This document shows, one piece after another, positions 16,342 through 25,132 of a stretch of 33,187 bases of DNA. The DNA is from Candidatus Hydrogenedentota bacterium (lineage in GTDB: Bacteria; Hydrogenedentota; Hydrogenedentia; Hydrogenedentales; GCA-2746185): NCBI GenBank assembly GCA_947486375.1, contig CANKTP010000022.1, forward strand, positions 1 to 33,187, written 5' to 3'. Each line of letters starts with the position of its first letter. The first letter of the stretch is position 1. A model generated the notes under the pieces. The model was not told where the DNA came from, did not search any database, and saw only the letters and a program-made list of their open reading frames with translations. The position numbers and the translations under genes were made by a program.

Positions 16342-19300
16342 CTATTGCCGCGTGATTGTTTCATCGAGATTGAGAATGATTCGCGCTGTCAGCGTCCATG
16401 CGGCCCACTCGGCCGCATCGTGCTGGGTATCGGCGGCGGTCACGATGGAGGCGGGCGTCAATTCGCCGCCGGCGATTCGTTCGCGTTGCTTCGCGAGAAA
16501 TTGTTCGAGCGCCGCGACTTCTGAATCCTCGGGCGGACGGTTCACGCAGCGGCGGAAGGCGTATTCGATGCGCGAGCGCGTCGTGGCGCCGCCCTCGGCA
16601 AGGGTTCGATCGGCCAGTTGTTTTGCGCATTCGAAGAAGAGCGGCTCGTTCAGCGTCGTCAGCGCCTGAAGCGGCGAATTGCTGCGCGAACGCCGGGTAC
16701 ACGGGGCGTCGCCCGGCGGCGTGTCGAAGGTCTGCAACGCGGGATAAGGCACGCTGCGGAACCTGAACGTGTACAACGCGCGGCGGTATTTGGCGTTCCC
16801 TTGCGCGGTGGTCCATGTCTTCGGTCCGTAGCTCGCGGGCGGCTGGAAGAGATAGTCCGGCGCGGGTGGATATACGCTCGGGCCACCAACGGCCGGATTT
16901 AACAGACCGCTCGCGGCAAGGGCGACGTCGCGCACGGTCTCGCCGTCGACCCGGTACCGTGCGCCCCGCGCGACCAGCGTGTTGTAGGGATCGCGTTCGA
17001 GCATTTCCGGTGTCGACTTCGACGACTGCCGATACGTCGCCGAGGACACGATCAATCGCTGGAGCGCCTTGATGTCCCAATCGGAATCCATGAACTCGAC
17101 CGCGAGCCAATCGAGCAATTCCGGGTGCGAGGGCGCATCGCCCTGGGTGCCGAGGTCGGAGGAGGTGGGCACGATGCCCGTCCCGAAATATTGTTGCCAT
17201 GCTCGATTGACGAAGGCGCGCGCGGTGGTCGGCGATGCCTTTGACACCGTCCACTGTGCGAAGTCCAACCGGCTCGGATTGCCCTTTACGTCCAGTGCAT
17301 GGAGGAATGACGGGACGCCGGGTTCGACCGATTCGGCCGGGCTGAGGAAATCGCCGCGTTCGAGCCGGTGTGTCAGCCGCGGCGTGTCGCGTTCCGCCAA
17401 CACGAGCTGGGTTGCCCCTTGCGGAAGCGCGCGCCGGAGCGCATCGATGCGGTTATTCGCCATCGCGAATTCGGGAAGCGTCGAGCGCCAATGGCTGAAC
17501 AGGGCGCGTTGATCGGCCTCGCTCCGCTTGTCCGGCGCGAGGCCCAAGATCGCCTGGATTTGCGGTGGCAGCACCTTGTCAGGCAGGGTCGCGTCGCCGG
17601 TCACCGAGATTCGGAACCGGCCGAGGTTGTTGTTCTGGTTGTCGTCGCTGTTCTCGCCGCCGTGTTGCTGGCCGAGGCGGAAGGCGAGCATCATTCCGAA
17701 CTCGACCGTGAGCGGTTCCGCGAGCGTGAAGATCGCCGTGTGCGCTTCGTTGCGCCGCTCGGGATCGATGTCCGTGGTCCAGGCCGTCTCCGCCTTGTCG
17801 TCGATGGCCATCTCGATGGGCCCGGTCACGCGGTTCTTCTTGTCGCCGTCGGGATATTCCGGACCAAGGGGCGCCTGCGGCGGATTGATGTCCGCGATAG
17901 CGGAGGCGATCTTCACCTCGCTCCACTTCGAGAAGTCCGCGATCGGCAACGTCTCGGGCCCCACCCGCATCTCGAAATTCGACAGCGCGCTGGTGCCGTA
18001 GACGGATCGTCCCGGGCCGCCCCGCGGAAGGTTCGGATCGGGCAACAGCTCAAGCCGGATGGCCGTGATGCGCGCAAGGTTGACCGTGGCCGTCGCCTTG
18101 GGCTGAAACTGCGTCGGCGCGTAGCCCTGGGCGAGAAACGAACCATCTTCCTGCGGAATGAACTTTTGGCCGCCGTCCGACGAGGCGTCGAAATTGAGCG
18201 CGACCGTTTCCCATTTCGGATTTGGGATGGCCTTCGCCTCCGCTTCCCATTTGGCCATGCGCTCCGGCCAGTCCGTGTTGGCCTCCTTGATGCCCCGCTC
18301 GATCTCGTCGATCAGTGCCGCGATGGCCTCGCGCTGGTTCTCTTCCTCGGGCGAATAGACCGTGATGCAGGACTCGTGCGCGTTGTTGAGAAAGGACAGC
18401 GTACGGTAGTAGTCGGTATGCGTGAGCGGGTCGTATTTGTGTGTGTGGCATTGGGCGCACTGGATGGTCAGGCCGAGCACGGCCCGCCCAATGATGTCCA
18501 TGCGGTTGAACTGCGCCTCCATGCGGAATTGTTCCGGATCGATCCCGCCTTCCTCGTTGATCATGCTGTTGCGCAGGAAGCCGGTGGCCACGCGATCGTC
18601 CTGCGTGGCATTCGGGAGCATGTCGCCCGCGATCTGCTCGACCACGAAACGGTCGTAGGGCATGTTGTCGTTGAAGGCGCCGATCACCCAGTCCCGCCAC
18701 GCGTATACCTGCCGGGGCTTGTCCTTTTCGAAGCCGTCGGAGTCAGCATACTGCGCCGCGTCGAGCCACGCGCGCGCCCAGCGTTCGCCGTAGTGGGGCG
18801 ACGCGAGCAAACGGTCGACATAGGCGGCGTACCAATTCTCGCCATCGGCGGCGATTTGCTTCATGTCGTCGAGCGATGGCGGAAGCCCGGTGAGGTCGAG
18901 GCTGAGGCGACGCGCGAGCGTCTCGCGATCGGCCTCGGGCGAGGGCGCGAGGCCTTCCGATTCGAGACGCTGGAGAACGAAGTTGTCGATGGGATTGCGT
19001 GTCCATGCGGAATTGCTTACGCCGGGAACGACGGGACGTTGCGGGGTCTCGAACGACCAATGGGCCGCATACGACGCGCCCTCGTTTATCCATTGCCGGA
19101 GCAAGGCCACATGTTCCGGCGGCAAGGCGTCGCCTTTCGCCGGCATGCGTTCGTCCGGATCCGTGTGGGTGATGCGTTTGAGGAGTTCGCTCTGGTCCGC
19201 CTTGCCGGGGACGATGACCGCGTGGCCCTCGCGATCGGCGAAGACGTTCTCGGTGGTGTCGAGTCGGAGTTTCGCCTTGCGCGCCTCGTCGTCCGGCCCG

Positions 19301-19434
19301 TGGCACTGGAAACAGTTCTTGCTGAGGATGGGCCGAATCTGGCGGTCATAGGATATCTTGCCGTCGGCCGCGGCAGCGATTGCGGGCAAAACAAGGCCCA
19401 ACGTGCCAGCCAATGCGAGGATTCGAGGGTACAT
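16342..19434 (-). CDS. PSD1 protein: PSCyt1-PSCyt2(DUF1549)-PSD1(DUF1553)
   Basis: About 1030 residues, exported. After a signal peptide (MYPRILALAGTLGLVLPAIA) comes a cytochrome-like PSCyt1 domain with NCFQCHGPD (C41-x2-C-H45). DUF1549/PSCyt2 follows (GERWARAWLDAAQYADSDG..., a second CxxCH in IQCAQCHTHKYDP), then a beta-sandwich-like insert. DUF1553/PSD1 closes the chain (TARAFVNRAWQQYFGTGIVPTSSDLG, SHPELLDWLA, SNSPLQALTTLNEPLFF). The ORF track starts at GTG 19494, but the promoter's -10 ends at 19497, so transcription would begin past that codon; ATG 19434 at the signal peptide is the better start. It forms an operon with DUF1501. Electron-transfer or glycan-related roles are proposed for the family but not proven. 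Confidence 0.93.
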   Translation of the reverse strand: MYPRILALAGTLGLVLPAIAAAADGKISYDRQIRPILSKNCFQCHGPDDEARKAKLRLDTTENVFADREGHAVIVPGKADQSELLKRITHTDPDERMPAKGDALPPEHVALLRQWINEGASYAAHWSFETPQRPVVPGVSNSAWTRNPIDNFVLQRLESEGLAPSPEADRETLARRLSLDLTGLPPSLDDMKQIAADGENWYAAYVDRLLASPHYGERWARAWLDAAQYADSDGFEKDKPRQVYAWRDWVIGAFNDNMPYDRFVVEQIAGDMLPNATQDDRVATGFLRNSMINEEGGIDPEQFRMEAQFNRMDIIGRAVLGLTIQCAQCHTHKYDPLTHTDYYRTLSFLNNAHESCITVYSPEEENQREAIAALIDEIERGIKEANTDWPERMAKWEAEAKAIPNPKWETVALNFDASSDGGQKFIPQEDGSFLAQGYAPTQFQPKATATVNLARITAIRLELLPDPNLPRGGPGRSVYGTSALSNFEMRVGPETLPIADFSKWSEVKIASAIADINPPQAPLGPEYPDGDKKNRVTGPIEMAIDDKAETAWTTDIDPERRNEAHTAIFTLAEPLTVEFGMMLAFRLGQQHGGENSDDNQNNNLGRFRISVTGDATLPDKVLPPQIQAILGLAPDKRSEADQRALFSHWRSTLPEFAMANNRIDALRRALPQGATQLVLAERDTPRLTHRLERGDFLSPAESVEPGVPSFLHALDVKGNPSRLDFAQWTVSKASPTTARAFVNRAWQQYFGTGIVPTSSDLGTQGDAPSHPELLDWLAVEFMDSDWDIKALQRLIVSSATYRQSSKSTPEMLERDPYNTLVARGARYRVDGETVRDVALAASGLLNPAVGGPSVYPPAPDYLFQPPASYGPKTWTTAQGNAKYRRALYTFRFRSVPYPALQTFDTPPGDAPCTRRSRSNSPLQALTTLNEPLFFECAKQLADRTLAEGGATTRSRIEYAFRRCVNRPPEDSEVAALEQFLAKQRERIAGGELTPASIVTAADTQHDAAEWAAWTLTARIILNLDETITRQ

Positions 19435-19496
19435 TGCGCGCAATCCAGAAACTCCCTGAAGAATCGACCTGTACTGTCCAATAGGAACGATCACCC

Positions 19497-19525
19497 ATGA
19501 TAGGAAGATTCGCCTACACAGTCAA
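19497..19525 (-). promoter_or_regulatory. Strong promoter of PSD1-DUF1501 operon
   Basis: Minus strand TTGACT (19525-19520), 17 bases, TATCAT (19502-19497). Both boxes match consensus at five of six positions. Transcription would start near 19490, about 55 bases ahead of the ATG at 19434. Confidence 0.7.
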
Positions 19526-19568
19526 TTCCTCAGAGATAGCGACCTGCATCCACGAAACCAGTGCAGAA

Positions 19569-22500
19569 TCACGTCCCAAGCTTCGCCACATTGTTGTGGC
19601 GGGTCCTATCAATCACTTTGTAGTGCGGATCAATCTCGACCGAATCGGGCGGCTCTGAAACTTCGAGCTCGATTGTCTGGGCCCCCGATTCGACGAGATG
19701 CCGGCCGCGATACAGCGGTTGCCGGTCTTGGCCATGGGGGTCAGGGCCCGGGAAGACGGCGATGTCCACGACCCTGTGTAGCGGCACCTCGGTTTCTTTC
19801 CCGAGCGCATCCGCCTCGAATTGATGGGCCGACAACGAGATCGAGACGGTAAATGAGTCGCCGACGGGCTGGAGATCCGCCCGTTCTATTTCCAAGTCGC
19901 AGAGAACGATCTTCTCGAAGAGATCGGTGATCAATTCTTGATGCGACTCGTCGGTCACCGATCGCAACTCATTCACGACATCGCGTGACGTTGGAAAAGG
20001 CGCTTCCTTGAACGCGAATTTCTCCAAATACCGTCGAAGGGCCGTATTCACCCTGTCTTCCCCGATCACGTCTTGGAGCGCGTAGAACGCCAGGGGGCCC
20101 TTGTTGTAGCTGATGTACCCCTGGTCATCGGTGTACATCAACGGAAACTCGGTGCGCGCCTCGTCGCTTCGATTGGAAAGGTAGTTGTCCTCGAGTTGCC
20201 TTGCCAGTTGGCCGGCGAACTCGTCGCCAAAGTGTTCCTTGAATATCATCAGCGTGGAATACTGGGCGAGGGTTTCGTTCAACATCTGCCTGCCCTGCAT
20301 CTTCGCGCCATAGGCCAGGCCTCCCCACCACTGATGGCAGAGTTCATGAATCGTTGCGTAGTCCAAATCCCTCATCCCCGCCGGATCGGTGATGAACCCA
20401 TACAATTCGGGATAAACGGCGATCCCCGCAAAGGCCTTTGCGGCGGCACGGTATCCGGGATATTCCAGGATTCGGAACGACGAATAGGGATAGGGAAAAA
20501 ACTCCCTCGTCATGTAGTCCAGCGTAGACTTGATGGTTGTCATCATGGCCTGGACGTTGGCGCCGTGTCCCGGATGGTGATAAATCTCGATAGCCACGTC
20601 GTTCCAGCGGTCTCGGGCGACATCGTACCGAGCCGACGCAATCGGCGCAGCGGGCCAGATGGGCCCCTCGGAAACGTATTCGAAGTAATGGCGTCCGCGT
20701 TCCACCCAATCACGCTGCAATACCCCCGGGGCAACGGCCGTCTGGCCGGCGGAGGTGCTGACCACCGCGCGAACCTCCGCCCGGCTGTCCACGCCAAACT
20801 TGAGCACGTCCAGGTAGTCGGGGTCTCCCAACGCGGGAAGCCCTTCCGCCGACCCAAGCCCGAATTGCCGACGCCAGGTTTCGTCGGAGATAAACCGATC
20901 GTTGTCAAAACCCGGTATGGGCACAATCTCCGGGCTCTCGACGAATGTCCCGTTGTTGACGATTTCGTAGTCGTGGCCATCGTTCACGAAACCGCGGTTT
21001 CGGCGGCTCATGTCCCAGTCCACCGTGACCGCCATACGCGGTTCGAGCCGTGAGTGCAGCGTAAAGAGATAAAACCCATGCACGGGATCCGAGACGGTCA
21101 ACGTGGCTTCGCCGACGCGAAGACGATTGACGCGCATCCGCAGATCGATGGAGATGACGAACTCGGCTATCGGCGTGTCCTTGTTGTTTCGAAGCGTTCC
21201 GGTACCCCGCGACTCCAGTCTTCGTTGCTCGGGAAAGAGTTCCACCTCCATGGACATGCGTTCGTAGGAAGGGGCCGGCGATCCCAGATACTGACGATAC
21301 TTCTTCTCGTAGTCCGCCAACAATCGTTGCTGTTCCGCCGTCGATTGATACGTATTCAGCAGGTTCGTGTTGTAAAAGATCCACCCTCCAAACCCAACGA
21401 AGCCCATTGAAGCGACTGCGAACGAAAACACAACTCCCTTGTTGAATCGTGTCGACACGGCCCGAAACCGCTGCATCAAGCTCGTATGGGATCCGCGAGG
21501 ATAAACCAAGTGGCCCGCAAGCAGCAGAAGCATGCAGAAGAAGCCCCAGTACCCGATCAACGAATAGACCATCGCGCTGGCCGGGCCGTAGCCGTTCATG
21601 TCGGAGTAGATGGCAAAGGGAATTCCGAATTGGGTGAGAATATGTTCGGCCCCGAGGCTTGGCAGGCTCGCCAGGGCGACATACGTCGCGAACACCAACA
21701 GCATGCCGATCCACTTGTTTGGCGACACGATTTGAATGGTCACGGCCAGCACGCACAGCATCCCGTAGTAGAAGCCGTTGTAGACGAACAAACTCTTTAG
21801 ATACAGGCCGATTTCAAAATTAGTGTGCCCGGCAATGGCTTGCAACGCCATGGAGGTCAACATGACGACGATCAGCAGCAAAGTGACGACTATCCACAGC
21901 GTCATTGTCTTCGAGACAGGCATGATCCAGTCGGCATAAGGGGACGCGCCGACGATATCCGAGATGCGCGATTCTCGTTCGCGATGGACCAATGTCCCTG
22001 AATAGTAAATGGTCATCAGCATAATGAGAAGGACCAAACCGAAATGGAAGGCTTCGAACATCAATCGCGTGTAGGGATAGTAGGGGAGATTCGAAAGGAT
22101 GTCGCGGTGATTGCTGGATTCTCCGACAATCGTGACGACTCCCCACAGAAGCAGGATGTACAGCAAGGGACTCTTCACAACGCCCGCGACATCCATTCTC
22201 AATTGCGACAAGAACTGTGATAACGAATCCGAAACGCGGAATCGCGGTGCGCCATCGAATGTCGGAATCGTCGCGGCCGGGCGAAGTTCCCGGGGCTTCG
22301 TGGATCGCCTGCGGAAATTCCACAGACCGCCGCCCTCGTCGAGATCGAGTCTAAATCTCCGCACGGTCACGGCCATCGCTGCGATGGCGACTCCCAACCA
22401 GAGCAGTCGATTCTCCAACAGCAGTCCGCCGGGTAACTGCGTGTTCAGCTCGGGCACCGTCCAGTAGCGCGTCTCCACAAGTATCGCCAGGGTGCCCAAC

Positions 22501-23129
22501 GGATCGGCCATGGCGGTCCAGCCCGTATTGTCCGAAGGGGCATAGAGCGACACAACGGCATCTCCCGCCAGCAACGTTGCCGCCGCCGCGACGGTCATGG
22601 CCGCGGATCGCGTCAGCGCGGCGACGGAGAAAAACAAAGCGCACAAGATGAACACGCCGGGAACGGTGATGACCGCAAAGCCAAACCCATAAGGGAGCCA
22701 ACTGAATGCGCCGATGGGATCCTCTGCGGCCAATGGCGTCAGGGGACCAACCAGTACGCCCAACAGACCGGCGCAACCGACACCAAGGCCAAGGATGAAC
22801 GTGCTCGCAAACCGACCTAGGACGAAGTGGGCCTTTTTCACCGGCGTGACGAAGAAGAACGACGCGGTCGACCGATCAAAATCGCCGATAATCGCCCCGA
22901 TGGCAAACACGACAATGGGCATCATCATCAAGTAAATGTACGTGGAGATGACCTGCAGGATTTTTGCCGCGCCATTGATGTCGATTCGATGGTTCTGGCC
23001 CAGATGGACACCGGTCGAGGTGATGGTGAGCAGATGAATGAGAAAGAATAGAAGCAAGGTGCCCAGGAAAAAAGGCGACTTCGCCTGGCGCCGAAGCTCG
23101 AACGCCAGAATCGCGAGGAACGATCGCAT
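19569..23129 (-). CDS. ABC-2 permease fused to M1 metallopeptidase
   Basis: About 1186 residues. The first half is an ABC-2 type permease with many hydrophobic segments (SFLAILAFELRRQAKSPFFLG, then YIYLMMMPIVVFAIGAIIGD and others, two sets of about six). The second half is an M1 aminopeptidase-like domain outside or at the membrane, with zinc ligands H928, H932 (HELCHQWWG) and E952 in LNETLAQYS, and YNKGPLAFYAL near the expected catalytic tyrosine. The family is known as 'ABC transporter permease/M1 aminopeptidase' and its substrate is unknown. The ORF track's TTG start at 23153 lies inside the ATPase gene; the ATG at 23129 follows that gene's stop by four bases and is preferred. It works with the adjacent ATPase. 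Confidence 0.92.
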   Translation of the reverse strand: MRSFLAILAFELRRQAKSPFFLGTLLLFFLIHLLTITSTGVHLGQNHRIDINGAAKILQVISTYIYLMMMPIVVFAIGAIIGDFDRSTASFFFVTPVKKAHFVLGRFASTFILGLGVGCAGLLGVLVGPLTPLAAEDPIGAFSWLPYGFGFAVITVPGVFILCALFFSVAALTRSAAMTVAAAATLLAGDAVVSLYAPSDNTGWTAMADPLGTLAILVETRYWTVPELNTQLPGGLLLENRLLWLGVAIAAMAVTVRRFRLDLDEGGGLWNFRRRSTKPRELRPAATIPTFDGAPRFRVSDSLSQFLSQLRMDVAGVVKSPLLYILLLWGVVTIVGESSNHRDILSNLPYYPYTRLMFEAFHFGLVLLIMLMTIYYSGTLVHRERESRISDIVGASPYADWIMPVSKTMTLWIVVTLLLIVVMLTSMALQAIAGHTNFEIGLYLKSLFVYNGFYYGMLCVLAVTIQIVSPNKWIGMLLVFATYVALASLPSLGAEHILTQFGIPFAIYSDMNGYGPASAMVYSLIGYWGFFCMLLLLAGHLVYPRGSHTSLMQRFRAVSTRFNKGVVFSFAVASMGFVGFGGWIFYNTNLLNTYQSTAEQQRLLADYEKKYRQYLGSPAPSYERMSMEVELFPEQRRLESRGTGTLRNNKDTPIAEFVISIDLRMRVNRLRVGEATLTVSDPVHGFYLFTLHSRLEPRMAVTVDWDMSRRNRGFVNDGHDYEIVNNGTFVESPEIVPIPGFDNDRFISDETWRRQFGLGSAEGLPALGDPDYLDVLKFGVDSRAEVRAVVSTSAGQTAVAPGVLQRDWVERGRHYFEYVSEGPIWPAAPIASARYDVARDRWNDVAIEIYHHPGHGANVQAMMTTIKSTLDYMTREFFPYPYSSFRILEYPGYRAAAKAFAGIAVYPELYGFITDPAGMRDLDYATIHELCHQWWGGLAYGAKMQGRQMLNETLAQYSTLMIFKEHFGDEFAGQLARQLEDNYLSNRSDEARTEFPLMYTDDQGYISYNKGPLAFYALQDVIGEDRVNTALRRYLEKFAFKEAPFPTSRDVVNELRSVTDESHQELITDLFEKIVLCDLEIERADLQPVGDSFTVSISLSAHQFEADALGKETEVPLHRVVDIAVFPGPDPHGQDRQPLYRGRHLVESGAQTIELEVSEPPDSVEIDPHYKVIDRTRHNNVAKLGT

Positions 23130-23133
23130 CGGC

Positions 23134-24015
23134 CTAGTCCACGGGCTCGCCAATCCCGTGCTCGATCAGCGTCGTGAAATAGACGTCTTCGAGGTCGGGT
23201 TGGGCAGGGTCCATTCCCTCCGGTGGCGTGTCCGCAAGGATCCGAATTTCGATACCGCCGCCCTTGAATCGGCTCGACACCACGGCGTGGTTCCCCCGGA
23301 TTCCTTCCTCGTCTCGCTTCGACACGATTCGAGTCCACAACTTGCCTTGTAGGTCAGCCATGAATTTGCCGGGGTCGCCCGCCTTCAATACTCTTCCCCG
23401 GCCCATGATGGCGATGGTGGGGCAGAGTTCCGCGACGTCATCCACGATGTGCGTGGAGAGGATTACGACCCTGTCCTCGGCAATCCCGGCCAGTAGATTC
23501 TGAAAGCGGCGGCGTTCCGCGGGGTCCAAGCCGGCCGTGGGTTCGTCGACAATGATGAGCCTCGGATCGCCAAGGAGGGCTTGGGCGATGCCAAATCGTT
23601 GCTTCATGCCGCCGGAATACTTGTCGACGCTGCGCTTGCGAACGTCCCAAAGGTTGGTCTGAAGCAACACGCGTTCAACAGCCTGCGTGCGATGCGTGCC
23701 ATGGAGGCCCTTGAGCGCGGCGAAATGCATGAGCATGGCATCCGCTGAAGTCCGCGGATACGAGCCGAATTCCTGCGGCAGGTAGCCCAATGTCCTTCGT
23801 AGCGCGCTTTTGTCGTTGCGCACGTCGATGTCGTCAAACTGAATCGCCCCCGTGTCCGGCTCCTGTAGCGTGGCGATCGTGCGCATCAGCGTGGACTTGC
23901 CCGCGCCATTCGGCCCAAGCAGGCCAAACATTCCCCTGGGAATGTGCAGGCTGACGTCGTTTAGGGCCACGACGTTACCGGCGTAGGTCTTACTTATGTT
24001 CGAGAGTGTTAGCAT
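23134..24015 (-). CDS. ABC transporter ATPase subunit
   Basis: About 293 residues. Walker A LLGPNGAGKST, Q-loop in GYLPQEFG, signature KYSGGMKQRFGIAQ, Walker B LIIVDEPTAGLDP and the H-loop STHIVDD are all intact. The C-terminal part (from RIVSKRDEEG) is the extension typical of ATPases for ABC-2 permeases. It supplies energy to the permease/M1 fusion encoded four bases downstream. ATG 24015 is chosen; the ORF track uses a TTG at 24033, and neither start has a clear ribosome site. A palindrome lies about 100 bases upstream. Confidence 0.95.
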   Translation of the reverse strand: MLTLSNISKTYAGNVVALNDVSLHIPRGMFGLLGPNGAGKSTLMRTIATLQEPDTGAIQFDDIDVRNDKSALRRTLGYLPQEFGSYPRTSADAMLMHFAALKGLHGTHRTQAVERVLLQTNLWDVRKRSVDKYSGGMKQRFGIAQALLGDPRLIIVDEPTAGLDPAERRRFQNLLAGIAEDRVVILSTHIVDDVAELCPTIAIMGRGRVLKAGDPGKFMADLQGKLWTRIVSKRDEEGIRGNHAVVSSRFKGGGIEIRILADTPPEGMDPAQPDLEDVYFTTLIEHGIGEPVD

Positions 24016-24111
24016 GGGGTCTGGTTTCACCAAACGATTCGATTGAGTGAGAAGCGCGTTTTAGGCGAACCGCCCCCTACTTGACGGTTTCGATCTCCGA
24101 ATGGTTTCAAC

Positions 24112-24126
24112 TAGGGTGTAACCCTA
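24112..24126. promoter_or_regulatory. Palindrome upstream of ABC/M1 genes (possible operator)
   Basis: TAGGGT-GTA-ACCCTA is a perfect 6-bp inverted repeat in the 128-base gap between the dehydrogenase stop and the ATPase start. It could be a repressor site for the ABC genes or a weak terminator for the dehydrogenase. No -10/-35 pair could be placed firmly next to it. Confidence 0.4.
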
Positions 24127-24143
24127 AGAATACGACCGCGCCC

Positions 24144-24989
24144 TTATTTCATCCGGAACTCCCTGGGTACCGGCGTGCGCTGGTGGATGATGTTCTCCAT
24201 CCGTTCCTGGATAAGGTCTTTCCAGTGGGCATGCGGCAGGATATAGAAGGTCTTGTTGACCACCGCTTGGAACACCATCTCCGCCACTTCGTCCGGACTC
24301 AGGCCCTCCGAGAGTGCCCCGCGAATCGCCGTCTGCATCGCTTGCCGGACCGGATCCAAGGTCGTCTCGTCGACCGGCCCGCCCGGCCGATTTCTATCCG
24401 ACTCTCCGATCCGCGTGTTCACCCATGCGGGACAAAGCACCGAGACGCCGATGTTCGCCTGCGCCATCATGAGTTCCTGGTGAATCGCCTCGGACAACGC
24501 CACGACCCCATGCTTGGTAACGAAATACGGGCTCATGCCGGGCCCCGTGGTGAGCCCCGCCATCGAGGCGGTATTGACGATGTGCCCCTCGCCGCCCTTG
24601 ATCATGATCGGCACGAAATGACGGATGCCGTAAATGACGCCCCAAAGGTTGACGCCCATGACCCAGCGCCAATCCTCGTCGGAAATCTCCCACGCGAACC
24701 CGCTGATGCCGACCCCTGCGTTGTTGCACACGATGTGCGCACCCCCGAAGGCCTCGAGCGTCTTGTCCGCCAACGCCTTGACATCGGCCTCCTTCGACAC
24801 GTCCGTCCGAAGGCCCACCGCCTTGACGCCCGCCGCCTTGAACTCCCCCAAAACCTTCTCGAGCGCCGCCGGCTCCACGTCGCCGATGACGATATTCATC
24901 CCGGCCGTTGCAAAACGGTCCGCCATGGCCCGGCCGATTCCGCTCGCGCCTCCAGTGACAACCGCCGTCTTTCCCTTGAATTCGTCCAT
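24144..24989 (-). CDS. Short-chain dehydrogenase/reductase
   Basis: 281 residues, the classical SDR type. NAD(P)-binding TGGASGIG (12-19), an Asp after the second strand (IGDVEP) that favours NAD(H), NNAG, and the catalytic Ser-Tyr-Lys in NTASMAGLTTGPG...YFVTKHG. Then CPAWVNTRIGES. It resembles uncharacterised SDRs with a C-terminal helix (DLIQERMENIIHQRTP); the substrate is unknown. The ATG at 24989 (MDEFKGKTAVVTGG) follows GGAGG at a 10-base spacing; the ORF track's earlier start adds a stretch with no homology. Divergent from the kinase gene. Confidence 0.93.
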   Translation of the reverse strand: MDEFKGKTAVVTGGASGIGRAMADRFATAGMNIVIGDVEPAALEKVLGEFKAAGVKAVGLRTDVSKEADVKALADKTLEAFGGAHIVCNNAGVGISGFAWEISDEDWRWVMGVNLWGVIYGIRHFVPIMIKGGEGHIVNTASMAGLTTGPGMSPYFVTKHGVVALSEAIHQELMMAQANIGVSVLCPAWVNTRIGESDRNRPGGPVDETTLDPVRQAMQTAIRGALSEGLSPDEVAEMVFQAVVNKTFYILPHAHWKDLIQERMENIIHQRTPVPREFRMK

Positions 24990-25092
24990 GTCCGAACCGC
25001 CTCCGTGGTTGGGTATCCGAAGTTTTGGCGAGGATACCACACCCGCGAGACGACGGGCCGTCGCGACAATTTCGCTCCCGCGGACCGTCTGC

Positions 25093-25098
25093 TATACT
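25093..25098 (+). promoter_or_regulatory. -10 element before the histidine kinase gene
   Basis: TATACT within GTCTGCTATACTCCG lies 34 bases before the kinase ATG. The matching -35 box is poor (TTTCGC at 17 bases), so a promoter is likely but not certain. Confidence 0.4.
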
Positions 25099-25132
25099 CC
25101 GCGAATCAGCCTCACGAGTCCCCTTCGCCACC

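Noticed and set aside
17368-19500. 710-aa plus-strand ORF opposite the PSD1 gene
   Set aside because: Arg-rich composition without domains; it is the antisense shadow of the well-supported PSD1 gene, a common effect in GC-rich DNA.
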